Positions 44,629 to 52,884 of a stretch of 64,000 bases of DNA are shown one piece after another. The stretch spans positions 1 through 64,000 of the forward strand of contig JAEDIW010000009.1 of the NCBI GenBank assembly GCA_016296655.1. Direction: 5' to 3'. This DNA is from Treponema sp. Its GTDB lineage: Bacteria; Spirochaetota; Spirochaetia; Treponematales; Treponemataceae. The notes beneath the pieces are model-generated. The model made no database searches and was not told where the DNA came from. It worked only from the letters and a program-made list of their open reading frames with translations. The position numbers and the translations under genes were made by a program. Position 1 is the stretch's first letter, and each line of letters opens with the position of its first letter.

Positions 44629-45399
44629 GTGAAAATTTTAAGACGGGTTTTCAGTTTTTGCAGAAGGCATCTGTGCGTTTTGCTGTGCACGATTTCTGGT
44701 TCTTTTGCTGGAATTTTGGGTTTAATCTGCGGTTTTTTTGCCGGAATGATTTTTGAAAAGATTTTAGGTTTTCTCCTGGAAGAAAAAAGGCTGGCTTCTT
44801 TTTTGGAAGCAGGCAGACTCGAAAATTTTGCAGGACAAGGCTTTCCAGGTGCTTTGTATGTTAGTGCCCTGGTTATGTTCTGCTTGGACGATGTTGAAGA
44901 TTCTGTTTTTCAGTTGAAATCTTTTTTGGGTAATGGTTGTGACTGGAATTTGTACTGCAGGTGCGCCCGGCGATGCAAGCCCTTGAACAATGATTTACTG
45001 GTAGAATGTCTGTCTGCAATAATCAGGCGGGAAACTTCTTCAAGTGAAAAAAATGTACGCAGAGATTTGGAATGCAGCAAAAAAATTCCTGTGTCTGCTA
45101 TTTTCAGACTGCTGAATTCCGTTGAATTTTTATGGAATGAAAATTCACGAGGCAGACGACCTTCGGATTATCTGTCCGAACTGCTGGAATTTCAATGCGA
45201 AAGTGATGAAATTGCAGATGCCTACAGGGTTCTTGGGTTAGAGCCTGGCGACAGCCTGAAAAAAGTCAGGGAAGCACATCGCCGGCTTGCTGCAAAATTT
45301 CATCCTGATGTAAATGCTGGTGGCGATGCAGAAAAAAATCTGGCTTCTTTTGTGAGAATTCAGACTGCATACGAAACTATTGTACGTCAACTTTCCTGA
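44629..45399 (+). CDS. Membrane-anchored J-domain protein, DjlA-like layout
   Basis: 256 residues from GTG 44629 (GGAA eight bases upstream). A glycine-rich membrane segment lies at about 20-45 (GSFAGILGLICGFFAGMIFE), a central helical region resembles the TerB-like part of DjlA, and a J domain occupies 195-256 with the HPD motif in AAKFHPDVNAGG. J domains stimulate DnaK. The layout suggests a membrane co-chaperone working with the two upstream membrane proteins (inference). Its 3' end overlaps murA by 23 bases. Confidence 0.82.
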   Translation: MKILRRVFSFCRRHLCVLLCTISGSFAGILGLICGFFAGMIFEKILGFLLEEKRLASFLEAGRLENFAGQGFPGALYVSALVMFCLDDVEDSVFQLKSFLGNGCDWNLYCRCARRCKPLNNDLLVECLSAIIRRETSSSEKNVRRDLECSKKIPVSAIFRLLNSVEFLWNENSRGRRPSDYLSELLEFQCESDEIADAYRVLGLEPGDSLKKVREAHRRLAAKFHPDVNAGGDAEKNLASFVRIQTAYETIVRQLS

Positions 45400-46660
45400 T
45401 GTGTGCTCCAAGTGCCTGCAGGCGTTCTACAAGATTTTCATATCCGCGTTCAATCTGATAAACATTGCTTATTACGCTTTCGCCGCGCGCAACCATTGCT
45501 GCAATTACCATTGCCATCCCAGCTCTTACATCTGGAGAAACCAGATTGTCTCTGTGCAGCGTGGAAGGGCCTGAAACTACAGCCCTATGTGGATCGCAGA
45601 GTGTAATTCTAGCCCCCATGCTTATGAGCTTGTCTACAAAGAACATGCGCGATTCAAACATTTTTTCAAAAATCAAAACAGTGCCTTCAACCTGAGTTGC
45701 TATTACTGTCATGATGCTTGTCAAATCCGGCGGAAAGCCAGGCCATGGGGAATCATCGATTTTTGGAATCATGCCGCCAAGGTCTGTGTTTATTTTTAAT
45801 TCCTGATTAAGCGGCACGGTAAGGGTTGTGCCTTCAATTGTCCAGCGGATGCCGAGTTTTCCGAAAGCTATGCGCAGAGGCCGCAAGTCCGGCGGATTTA
45901 TGTCTGTAATTGTAATTGTTCCTTTTGTTGCGGCAGCAAGTCCTATGAATGAACCTATTTCCATAAAGTCCGGGCCGATTTTGAAATCTGTACCGTGCAG
46001 CTGCTTTACTCCTGTAATAGTCAGAATGTTGCTGCCTGTTCCCGAAATTTTTGCACCCATTTGTGAAAGCATGCGGCACAAATCCTGGACATGAGGTTCG
46101 CTTGCTGCATTTGTAATCTGCGTAGTTCTTTCTGCCAGAACAGCCGCCATTACGGCATTTTCGGTTGCCGTTACTGAAGTTTCATCCAGAAAAATGTCTG
46201 CGCCTGCAAGCTTATTTGCAGAAAATTCGAATGAGCCTTCAATGTTTACGTTTGCCCCCAGTTCTGTAAGAGCCAGAAAATGTGTGTCCAGGCGCCTTCT
46301 GCCGATAACATCTCCACCTGGCGGCGGCATTATAACTTTGCCTGTGCGTGCAAGCAGAGGTCCTGCAAAAAGAATGGAAGCTCGGATTCTTTTTGAAAGT
46401 TCGCAGGGAATTGCGTTTGATTCAATTTTTTTTGCATGAATCTTCCAGACATTTGGTTCAGGGTTTTCTACTTCTGCACCTAAAGCCTTGAGAATTTCAA
46501 GCATTACGCCAGTGTCTTCAATTTTTGGAATGTTGCGCAGCGTTACAGGTTCTGAGGTAAGCAATGTTGCTGCAATGCAAGGAAGGGCTGCATTTTTGTT
46601 TCCGCTAGCCCTTATGGTTCCTTTTACAGGAAAACCGCCTTCAATATGATATTCGTACAT
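45377..46660 (-). CDS. murA: UDP-N-acetylglucosamine 1-carboxyvinyltransferase (Asp-type)
   Basis: First committed step of peptidoglycan synthesis: transfers enolpyruvate from PEP to UDP-GlcNAc. 427 residues. Substrate-binding Lys22-Asn23 in SGNKNAALP; the active-site loop reads MPPPGGDVIGRRRLDTH, so the usual Cys (position 115 in E. coli) is Asp117, codon GAT at 46312-46310. Asp-type enzymes in Mycobacterium, Chlamydia and Borrelia are known to resist fosfomycin. AGGAGAAA-like site (CTGGAGAAAACT) before the ATG. Confidence 0.95.
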   Translation of the reverse strand: MYEYHIEGGFPVKGTIRASGNKNAALPCIAATLLTSEPVTLRNIPKIEDTGVMLEILKALGAEVENPEPNVWKIHAKKIESNAIPCELSKRIRASILFAGPLLARTGKVIMPPPGGDVIGRRRLDTHFLALTELGANVNIEGSFEFSANKLAGADIFLDETSVTATENAVMAAVLAERTTQITNAASEPHVQDLCRMLSQMGAKISGTGSNILTITGVKQLHGTDFKIGPDFMEIGSFIGLAAATKGTITITDINPPDLRPLRIAFGKLGIRWTIEGTTLTVPLNQELKINTDLGGMIPKIDDSPWPGFPPDLTSIMTVIATQVEGTVLIFEKMFESRMFFVDKLISMGARITLCDPHRAVVSGPSTLHRDNLVSPDVRAGMAMVIAAMVARGESVISNVYQIERGYENLVERLQALGAHIRKVDVQ

Positions 46661-46690
46661 AGTTTTCTCCAGTAAAAAATCAATTGGAAA

Positions 46691-47950
46691 TTACAGTGCT
46701 GTTATAACTGCAAGATTTATAAGGACTTCGACAGTTGCTGTCATTTGCTGCAGAGAAGCCCATTCATTCCGTGAATGATAATTGTGTCCGCCTGTAAAAA
46801 TATTAGGCGTTGGAATTCCTATTTCTGTCAGACGAGAGCCGTCTGTTCCTCCCCGGATTGGAATGTTTACAGGTTCAATGCCTGCTTCCCGGTAGGCCTT
46901 ATACAGATTTTCGACAACTTCTGGATGTTCATTCATTTTTTCTTTCATATTTAAGTACTGCTGTGTATGAACTGTTTTTACCTGTGCCCCAAAAGCTTCA
47001 GCTGAAAGTTTTGCCAGGCTGTCTACAAAATTTATCCGTTTTTTTATGCCGTCTTTTGAAAAATCTCTGAGCAGCAGGGCAATGTGAGCCTGCTCTATAG
47101 AAGCAGAAATTTCAAGCGGTGCATAAAAACCTTGCATTCTGTCGGTAGTTTCAGGGGCTTCGTGACGTGGAAGGTTTGAAACGAACCATGATGATGCTGT
47201 TACTGCATTTACAAGATGGCCTTCGCGGGCAGTTCCTGTGTGTACGCTGTGGCCTGTAAAGTAAACATCTGATTTCCAGGCGTTGAAACATTCGTCTTCC
47301 AGTTCACCAATGTGTCCGCCGTCGACAGTGTATGCCCTTTTTGAAGAAAGCAGATTAAGCGGAATGTTGTCCATGCCGTGGCCAGTTTCTTCATCCGGCG
47401 AAAAAATAATTTCAATTTTGCCGTGTGTGATTTTCGGATTTTCCGTCAAAAATTTGATGGCTGCAATTATTTCTGCAATGCCGGCTTTATCGTCGGCTCC
47501 CAGAAGGGTTGTTCCGTCTGTTGTAATGATTGTGTCGTTTTCCTTTGCAGCCTGTGCCAAAGCTTTGTCTTCTGCTGGGTCAAGTGAAATATTACAGTTC
47601 AAGTTGATGATTGAGCCGTCGTAATGTTCAATTACGTTAGGTTTTACGTTTTCGCCTGACACTTCGCATGCAGTATCCATGTGTGCCAGAAGGCACATCG
47701 CAGGAACCTTTTCAAACCCTTTTGAAGCCGGCAGGCAGGCATAGACATAGCAATGCTGTGTAACCTGAACATTTTGCAGACCAAACTCCTTTAATTCAGA
47801 AGCCAGAATCTCTGCAAGATCAAATTCCCGTTTGGCAGACGGCTGAATTCCTTTGTCAGCTGCCTGACAATCGCCTGTTGTATGAATCTTTACATATTTT
47901 AAAAAGCGTTCCAAAAGTTCAGCTTTATGATTTTCTGACAGATATTTCAT
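46691..47950 (-). CDS. pepT: Peptidase T
   Basis: Zinc aminotripeptidase, M20 family. 419 residues. Metal and catalytic motifs in order: LLAHMDTACE (near 88), LLGADDKAGIAEI, FSPDEETGHGMD, TVDGGHIGEL, and IPIRGGTDGSRL near the C-terminus, with the dimerisation lid between. Starts 15 bases after the era stop; probably cotranscribed with era. Confidence 0.95.
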   Translation of the reverse strand: MKYLSENHKAELLERFLKYVKIHTTGDCQAADKGIQPSAKREFDLAEILASELKEFGLQNVQVTQHCYVYACLPASKGFEKVPAMCLLAHMDTACEVSGENVKPNVIEHYDGSIINLNCNISLDPAEDKALAQAAKENDTIITTDGTTLLGADDKAGIAEIIAAIKFLTENPKITHGKIEIIFSPDEETGHGMDNIPLNLLSSKRAYTVDGGHIGELEDECFNAWKSDVYFTGHSVHTGTAREGHLVNAVTASSWFVSNLPRHEAPETTDRMQGFYAPLEISASIEQAHIALLLRDFSKDGIKKRINFVDSLAKLSAEAFGAQVKTVHTQQYLNMKEKMNEHPEVVENLYKAYREAGIEPVNIPIRGGTDGSRLTEIGIPTPNIFTGGHNYHSRNEWASLQQMTATVEVLINLAVITAL

Positions 47951-47965
47951 TTGTTTTGCCTGCTC

Positions 47966-48895
47966 TTATTTATCCAGCAGCCTTGTAAGAACTGTGTCTT
48001 TTTGTCGCCAGTTTTTATCAACCTTTACCTGTAAATCCAAATCTATACGGTAATCAAAAATCCTGCGCAAAGCCTTTATGGATTCTATCCTGATTGTTTT
48101 TATCATTGAAGCACCTTTGCCAATGACAATACCTTTCTGGCTTTCCCGTTCGACGCACAGAAATGCGCGTACCCATAATTCTCGACCGTCTTTGCGCATT
48201 TCCATGTCGGCAATGCTTACGTAAACTGCGTGAGGGATTTCCTGTTCAAGACGATTTATTGCCTGACCTCGTATAACTTCGGCAATCCTGAAACCAACTT
48301 CCTGATCCGTGTAAAATTCTTCAGGGTAAAGTTTGGGAGCAACAGGCGCAAGGTTGTACAGGGCTTTTAAAACTTCGTTTATTCCTGTGTCATTTTTTGC
48401 TGAAATTTCAAAAATTCGTTCAGCAGGAATTTGTGGCAGTACTTTTTCTAGAAAACTGCGGATTGTCTGCGGTCTTGAAACTTTTTCATCGGTTTTGTTG
48501 ATTGCAACGACCGTTTTTTCAGAATGGGCTTTTACCAGATTTGCCGTAAGTTCTTCTTCACTGCCAGTTTCTCTGGTTGAGTCAATTATATAAAGAATAC
48601 ACTCTGCTTCTGCAAGCTGCTCTTCGGTAATTGTCTTTAGTTTTAAATTGAGCTTTTTTTCAGATTCATGATAGCCTGGAGTGTCGATGAAGACAAGCTG
48701 TCCAAGTGATGTATTTACGATTCCCCGGATTGCGTTTCTTGTAGTCTGTGGAATTGGAGAAACGATTGAAACTGGCTCGCCGCTGGCTGTATTCAAAAAA
48801 GTTGATTTTCCTGCAGACGGGCGGCCGATAATTGCAACAACTGCGGTTTTTGTTTCTGAAGATTCTGGTTTTTCTGATGAAATGTTTGTTTCCAT
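47966..48895 (-). CDS. era: GTPase Era
   Basis: Small-subunit assembly GTPase that binds the 3' end of 16S rRNA. G1 IIGRPSAGKSTFLN (the usual N-V is S-A), G3 IDTPGYHESE, G4 AINKTDEKV, G5 EISAKNDTG, then a C-terminal KH domain with IGKGASMIKTI. Start set at ATG 48895 (METNISSEK), 309 residues, because a consensus promoter ends six bases upstream; the longer frame would cross it. Leaderless mRNA is predicted. Confidence 0.95.
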   Translation of the reverse strand: METNISSEKPESSETKTAVVAIIGRPSAGKSTFLNTASGEPVSIVSPIPQTTRNAIRGIVNTSLGQLVFIDTPGYHESEKKLNLKLKTITEEQLAEAECILYIIDSTRETGSEEELTANLVKAHSEKTVVAINKTDEKVSRPQTIRSFLEKVLPQIPAERIFEISAKNDTGINEVLKALYNLAPVAPKLYPEEFYTDQEVGFRIAEVIRGQAINRLEQEIPHAVYVSIADMEMRKDGRELWVRAFLCVERESQKGIVIGKGASMIKTIRIESIKALRRIFDYRIDLDLQVKVDKNWRQKDTVLTRLLDK

Positions 48896-48930
48896 GAGTA
48901 GAGTATACAATAAAAGAAAGATACTGTCAG
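48896..48930 (-). promoter_or_regulatory. Consensus promoter of era, leaderless
   Basis: On the minus strand CTGACA (48930-48925), exactly 17 bases, TATACT (48907-48902), six bases, ATG at 48895. No Shine-Dalgarno is present between. This is the best-supported leaderless promoter in the window. Confidence 0.8.
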
Positions 48931-48954
48931 TGTTTTTACCATGTAATTTTTGCA

Positions 48955-48987
48955 GCAAAAAAAAGCCACCCTTTCAGGCGGCCTTTT
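48955..48987 (-). terminator. Terminator of the outer-membrane protein gene
   Basis: GCCACC (48965-48970) pairs with GGCGGC (48977-48982), one mismatch, with an A tract on the left that is the T-run on the minus strand. Confidence 0.75.
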
Positions 48988-49013
48988 AAGTTTCAGTTTA
49001 TAAGCAGATGTTT

Positions 49014-50099
49014 TTAGAATGATTTTTTACAGCCTATACCGATTAAGTGTGCAGCCTGATCAGAATCTGTGCTGACTGAACCGTAAGCATTTACAGTAAA
49101 GCTGTCTGTAAAGTTGATTTCAACACCTGGAACGATTGTTGCGTAGGCATCAAAGTCATTTTTTGCTTCGTCTTCTGCGTAGATTGTTGCTTCTGCTGTA
49201 AGTGCAAATGTTTCTGAAAGAGTGTATTTAGCAGCAGGAGTGATTGTTACAGAAAGATTGTCATCTTTGTCGATGAACTGATAGCTTTCTGCTGCAAGAA
49301 GAAGGTTCGGAATGCCTGTAAATTCAATCTGTTCACAGAATGTGTGTGTTTTTGAGTACCAGGGGCTTGTGCCATCATCCAGAGCATCGTCTGATTCGTA
49401 AGCATATTCAAGTGCTGCAAGAAGGTTTGACGGTGTGAGGTTTACGTTTGCATAGAAACGGCCAGCTCCTGAGAATGCTGCGTCAACAGTGAGAATGCCT
49501 GCAGAATATTTAAATCCGTAAACTCCTGCCCGTTTGTCAAATTTCTTTTCTTTTTTGTAATTGCCACTATCGTCCAGTTCTGCAATTTCTTCTTCAACGA
49601 GGTAGTCTTTTACAACTGCTGCCAAAAGTGTAAGACCTTCAATTGGTGCGTATCCTGCAAAAACACCTGTTTTTCCGTCGATAAGGCTGAATCCTTCCCA
49701 ACCGTCTGAAGAGATGTATTTGTCCCCGATTTTTCCGGCACCTGCAATTACTTTGCCGTCAAAGCCTTTGCCCCATGCATAAACATACTTTACTTCATCT
49801 TTTGTGATGTCAAAATCTTCAAAAGAACCTGTATACTGGAAGCGGAATTTTACTCCGGCTGTTCTGTCATCGCTTAAAATGTCACCGTTAAGTCTTAGAC
49901 GAGAACCGCCTCCAAAATAGTCACCTGCAAGCCACTGTTTTGTAGAAACAGTTTTTGCTTCTTTGTCTCCGTCTTTATTTTTTGTGTTAAGCGTTGAAGT
50001 AAGGCCTGCACGTGCATAGCCGTCAACTTTGAATGTCAGTGCAGATACTGTTGCTGAAAGAACTGCAGCTGCTACTGCCAGTGTTAAAAATTTTTTCAT
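49014..50099 (-). CDS. Outer-membrane beta-barrel protein of unknown function
   Basis: 361 residues from ATG 50099 with GGGAGAG before it; the longer frame from 50276 adds no family-like sequence. Signal peptide 1-20 (MKKFLTLAVAAAVLSATVSA). The mature protein is alternating-hydrophobic, starting LTFKVDGYARAGLTSTLN, and ends ACHLIGIGCKKSF-like with a terminal Phe, the usual outer-membrane barrel mark. Acidic loops (DEAKNDFDAY). Probably a porin; specificity unknown. Confidence 0.78.
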   Translation of the reverse strand: MKKFLTLAVAAAVLSATVSALTFKVDGYARAGLTSTLNTKNKDGDKEAKTVSTKQWLAGDYFGGGSRLRLNGDILSDDRTAGVKFRFQYTGSFEDFDITKDEVKYVYAWGKGFDGKVIAGAGKIGDKYISSDGWEGFSLIDGKTGVFAGYAPIEGLTLLAAVVKDYLVEEEIAELDDSGNYKKEKKFDKRAGVYGFKYSAGILTVDAAFSGAGRFYANVNLTPSNLLAALEYAYESDDALDDGTSPWYSKTHTFCEQIEFTGIPNLLLAAESYQFIDKDDNLSVTITPAAKYTLSETFALTAEATIYAEDEAKNDFDAYATIVPGVEINFTDSFTVNAYGSVSTDSDQAAHLIGIGCKKSF

Positions 50100-50678
50100 A
50101 AACTCTCTCCCATTCAAAACCATCCGGCAGAAAAATTTTCTGACTTTCAGGTTTCTGTAAATTTTATGCAGATTCTGAAAACAGCAGTTTTTAGAACCTG
50201 TTTTTAAAAACCTTATTTTTTTCTCTCCAGAAAAAATAATCGAAAAGATACTATATCTTAGGATATCCTTGTTCAATAGATTTTATGAAAAAAAATCCCG
50301 TAGCTTTATACTTTTTAATTATGAACAGATATAGTAAAAGTCTATATAAGGCTCTGTATAAGCCATGCAAAAAAAAATTGCATGGAGTTGTATGGCATAA
50401 AAGGTGATTTGCCTGCTTTAATGTGCCGAAATTTTTATTGTGTGCCAAAAAATTGCTATTTATTTGCCAAAAAATTACAGAACAAGTTTTGTATTTTGTG
50501 TTATTTTATGTTGCTGTCTTGTGCTTTTTGGGCTTTTTAAGCTAGAGTAGATTGAAAGGAGTTGAAAAAAAAAGGACTATCCGATGTTTTCCATTTTTTT
50601 TATGGATTTATGCGTAATATTGCCGGATTTCTTATTTTTTTGAAAAAAAACAAATTATAATTATTTGTGGTGAATTTT
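50100..50678. promoter_or_regulatory. 579-base gap with hairpin and iterated TGCCAAAAAATT motifs
   Basis: No gene seen. CCATGCAA (50363-50370) and TTGCATGG (50378-50385) form a perfect 8-bp hairpin around seven A. TGCCGAAATTTT (50424), TGCCAAAAAATT (50443-50454) and TGCCAAAAAATT (50465-50476) recur about every 20 bases, one helical face. GGATATCC at 50262-50269 is a palindrome near the barrel-gene side. TATAAT at 50656-50661 may serve glgX. Confidence 0.5.
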
Positions 50679-52865
50679 ATGGATATGTGTGACAGATGCA
50701 GTAAAGGGCAGCCTTTTCCGATTGGAGCAACATTAACAGACGGCGGTGTAAATTTTGCAGTTTACAGCGAAAATGCAAAAAGAATTTTTCTGGAATTTTA
50801 CAATGAAGCCAGCGACAGTGAACCTAGCATGACTTTTTGCCTTGATTCTGAATACAACAGGAGCGGTTCAATCTGGCATTGTTTTGTAAAGGGGGCTTCT
50901 GCAGGTCAGCTGTATCTTTACAGGGCTGAAGGTGAGTATGCACCTGAAAAGGGTCTGCGTTTTGACAGTGAGGCTCATCTGTTTGACCCTTATGCAAAGG
51001 CTTTTACGGAAGGTTCTGTTTTTAAAGCTTATAGAATGGCTCGGGCCGCTGGTCAGAATATAAATACAGGCTCTGTCGAAATGCCTGAAGTTTGCAATCG
51101 TGCAGACATGAGAATTTTTCCAAAATGTGTTGTTGTTGATGACAGTTTTGACTGGGAAGATGACAGGCCTTTGCAGATTCCTTTGCGAGATTCTGTGATT
51201 TATGAAATGCATCTTAAAGGCTATACAGCCAGCATTACTGCCAATGTAAAAAATCCGGGAACTTATGCCGGCCTTGTTGAAAAAATTCCGTATTTAAAAG
51301 AGCTGGGTATTACGGCTGTTGAACTTATGCCGATTTTTGAATTCGATGAAAATGAAAATGAACGCAAAAATCCAGAAACTGGTGAACAGCTTAAAAATTT
51401 CTGGGGTTACAGCACAATCGGCTTTTTTGCGCCAAAACAGTCGTATTCCTGCGGCGGAAATGCCGGGGAATGTGTAAAAGAATTCAAGCAGATGGTAAAA
51501 GAATTCCATAAGGCTGGAATTGAGGTGATTCTTGATGTCGTTTACAATCATACGGCAGAAGGCAATCATCTGGGAAATACTTTTTGTTTCCGCGGTTTTG
51601 CAAATGAGGTTTACTATATACTGTCTCCATTGGACAGACGTTATTACAGCGATTATACAGGCTGTGGAAATTCGGTAAATGCAAATCACCCTGTTGTTGT
51701 TCAGTTTATTCTGGACAGTCTGCGTTACTGGGTTTTGCAGATGCATGTTGATGGTTTCCGTTTTGACTTGGCCAGCGAGCTTTGCCGTGGCGAAAATGGG
51801 GATGTCCTTGGAATTCCTTTTTTGACGCGTGCTATTTCTGAAGATCCTGTACTGCATGACAGCAAGATTATTGCCGAACCATGGGATGCCGGTGGAGCTT
51901 ATCACGTGGGATGTTTCCCAGGCGGAAGATGGAGCTGCTGGAATGATAAATTCCGTGATGCAATGCGTAGGTTTTTCCGGGGCGAAGACCATCTGATTAC
52001 TGAATTGGCAACTAGGATTACAGGCAGTTCTGATTTATTTGCTGGTGGTGGACCTGAAGCTTCTGTAAATTTTGTCTGTGTTCATGATGGATTTACCATG
52101 AATGACCTTGTTTCCTATACATCCAAGCACAACATTGCAAACGGTGAAGGCAACTGCGACGGTAGCGAAAACAATTACAGCTACAGCAATGGAATTGAAG
52201 GTGAAACTGATAATGTCCATATAGAAAACTTGAGGCTTAGAAGCATAAAAAACATGATGCTTTCGCTTATGCTTTCGCAGGGAGTTCCACTTCTGCTTGC
52301 AGGTGATGAATTCCGCAGAACCCAGCATGGAAATAACAATGCCTACTGTCAGGACAATGAAATTTCATGGATTGACTGGTCTCTGGCAGAAAAAAATGCA
52401 GATATTCTGCGCTTTGTACAAAAGCTGATAAAGCTGCGCAAGGATCATCCTGTATTCCGGCGCAGTGAATTTTTCAAAGGAGGTGACATTGCCCATGGAA
52501 TTTTCCCTGACATTGCATGGTATAATGCAGAAGGGCAATATCCTGACTGGACAAAGCTCAAAAAATTTATTGCCTGCCGCATGAATGGTTCGGCAGCCGA
52601 CACCAGAAATGGTCTGAAAGACAATGATTTTTATTTTGCCATAAATATGGATTCTCAGGATTGTGTGGCCATGTTGCCACCTTTGCCTGCAGACAGAAGC
52701 TGGCGCCGTGTTATTGATACTTCGGCAGCTGCTCCTGAAGATATTTGTGATTCTGGCGATGAGGAAATTTTACCATCGCAAAAAAGATATATAGTTCCTG
52801 CTGGTAGTATCGTTTTACTGTTGAGCATGGACATATTACAAAACAGAAGATCAGCTGGTTGCTGA
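50679..52865 (+). CDS. glgX: Glycogen debranching enzyme (GlgX/isoamylase family)
   Basis: GH13 enzyme hydrolysing alpha-1,6 branches of glycogen limit dextrins. N-terminal CBM48-like domain (FPIGATLTDGGVNFAVYSEN). Catalytic barrel: VILDVVYNHTAEG, nucleophile Asp in VDGFRFDLASEL, acid Glu in KIIAEPWDAGG and FVCVHDGFTMNDL. LLAGDEFRRTQHGNNNAYCQ is also GlgX-like. 728 residues from ATG 50679; GTG 50667 is an alternative, with GGTG six bases before the ATG. Followed 19 bases on by glgP. Confidence 0.93.
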   Translation: MDMCDRCSKGQPFPIGATLTDGGVNFAVYSENAKRIFLEFYNEASDSEPSMTFCLDSEYNRSGSIWHCFVKGASAGQLYLYRAEGEYAPEKGLRFDSEAHLFDPYAKAFTEGSVFKAYRMARAAGQNINTGSVEMPEVCNRADMRIFPKCVVVDDSFDWEDDRPLQIPLRDSVIYEMHLKGYTASITANVKNPGTYAGLVEKIPYLKELGITAVELMPIFEFDENENERKNPETGEQLKNFWGYSTIGFFAPKQSYSCGGNAGECVKEFKQMVKEFHKAGIEVILDVVYNHTAEGNHLGNTFCFRGFANEVYYILSPLDRRYYSDYTGCGNSVNANHPVVVQFILDSLRYWVLQMHVDGFRFDLASELCRGENGDVLGIPFLTRAISEDPVLHDSKIIAEPWDAGGAYHVGCFPGGRWSCWNDKFRDAMRRFFRGEDHLITELATRITGSSDLFAGGGPEASVNFVCVHDGFTMNDLVSYTSKHNIANGEGNCDGSENNYSYSNGIEGETDNVHIENLRLRSIKNMMLSLMLSQGVPLLLAGDEFRRTQHGNNNAYCQDNEISWIDWSLAEKNADILRFVQKLIKLRKDHPVFRRSEFFKGGDIAHGIFPDIAWYNAEGQYPDWTKLKKFIACRMNGSAADTRNGLKDNDFYFAINMDSQDCVAMLPPLPADRSWRRVIDTSAAAPEDICDSGDEEILPSQKRYIVPAGSIVLLLSMDILQNRRSAGC

Positions 52866-52884
52866 TAAAACAAACGGAGGACTT

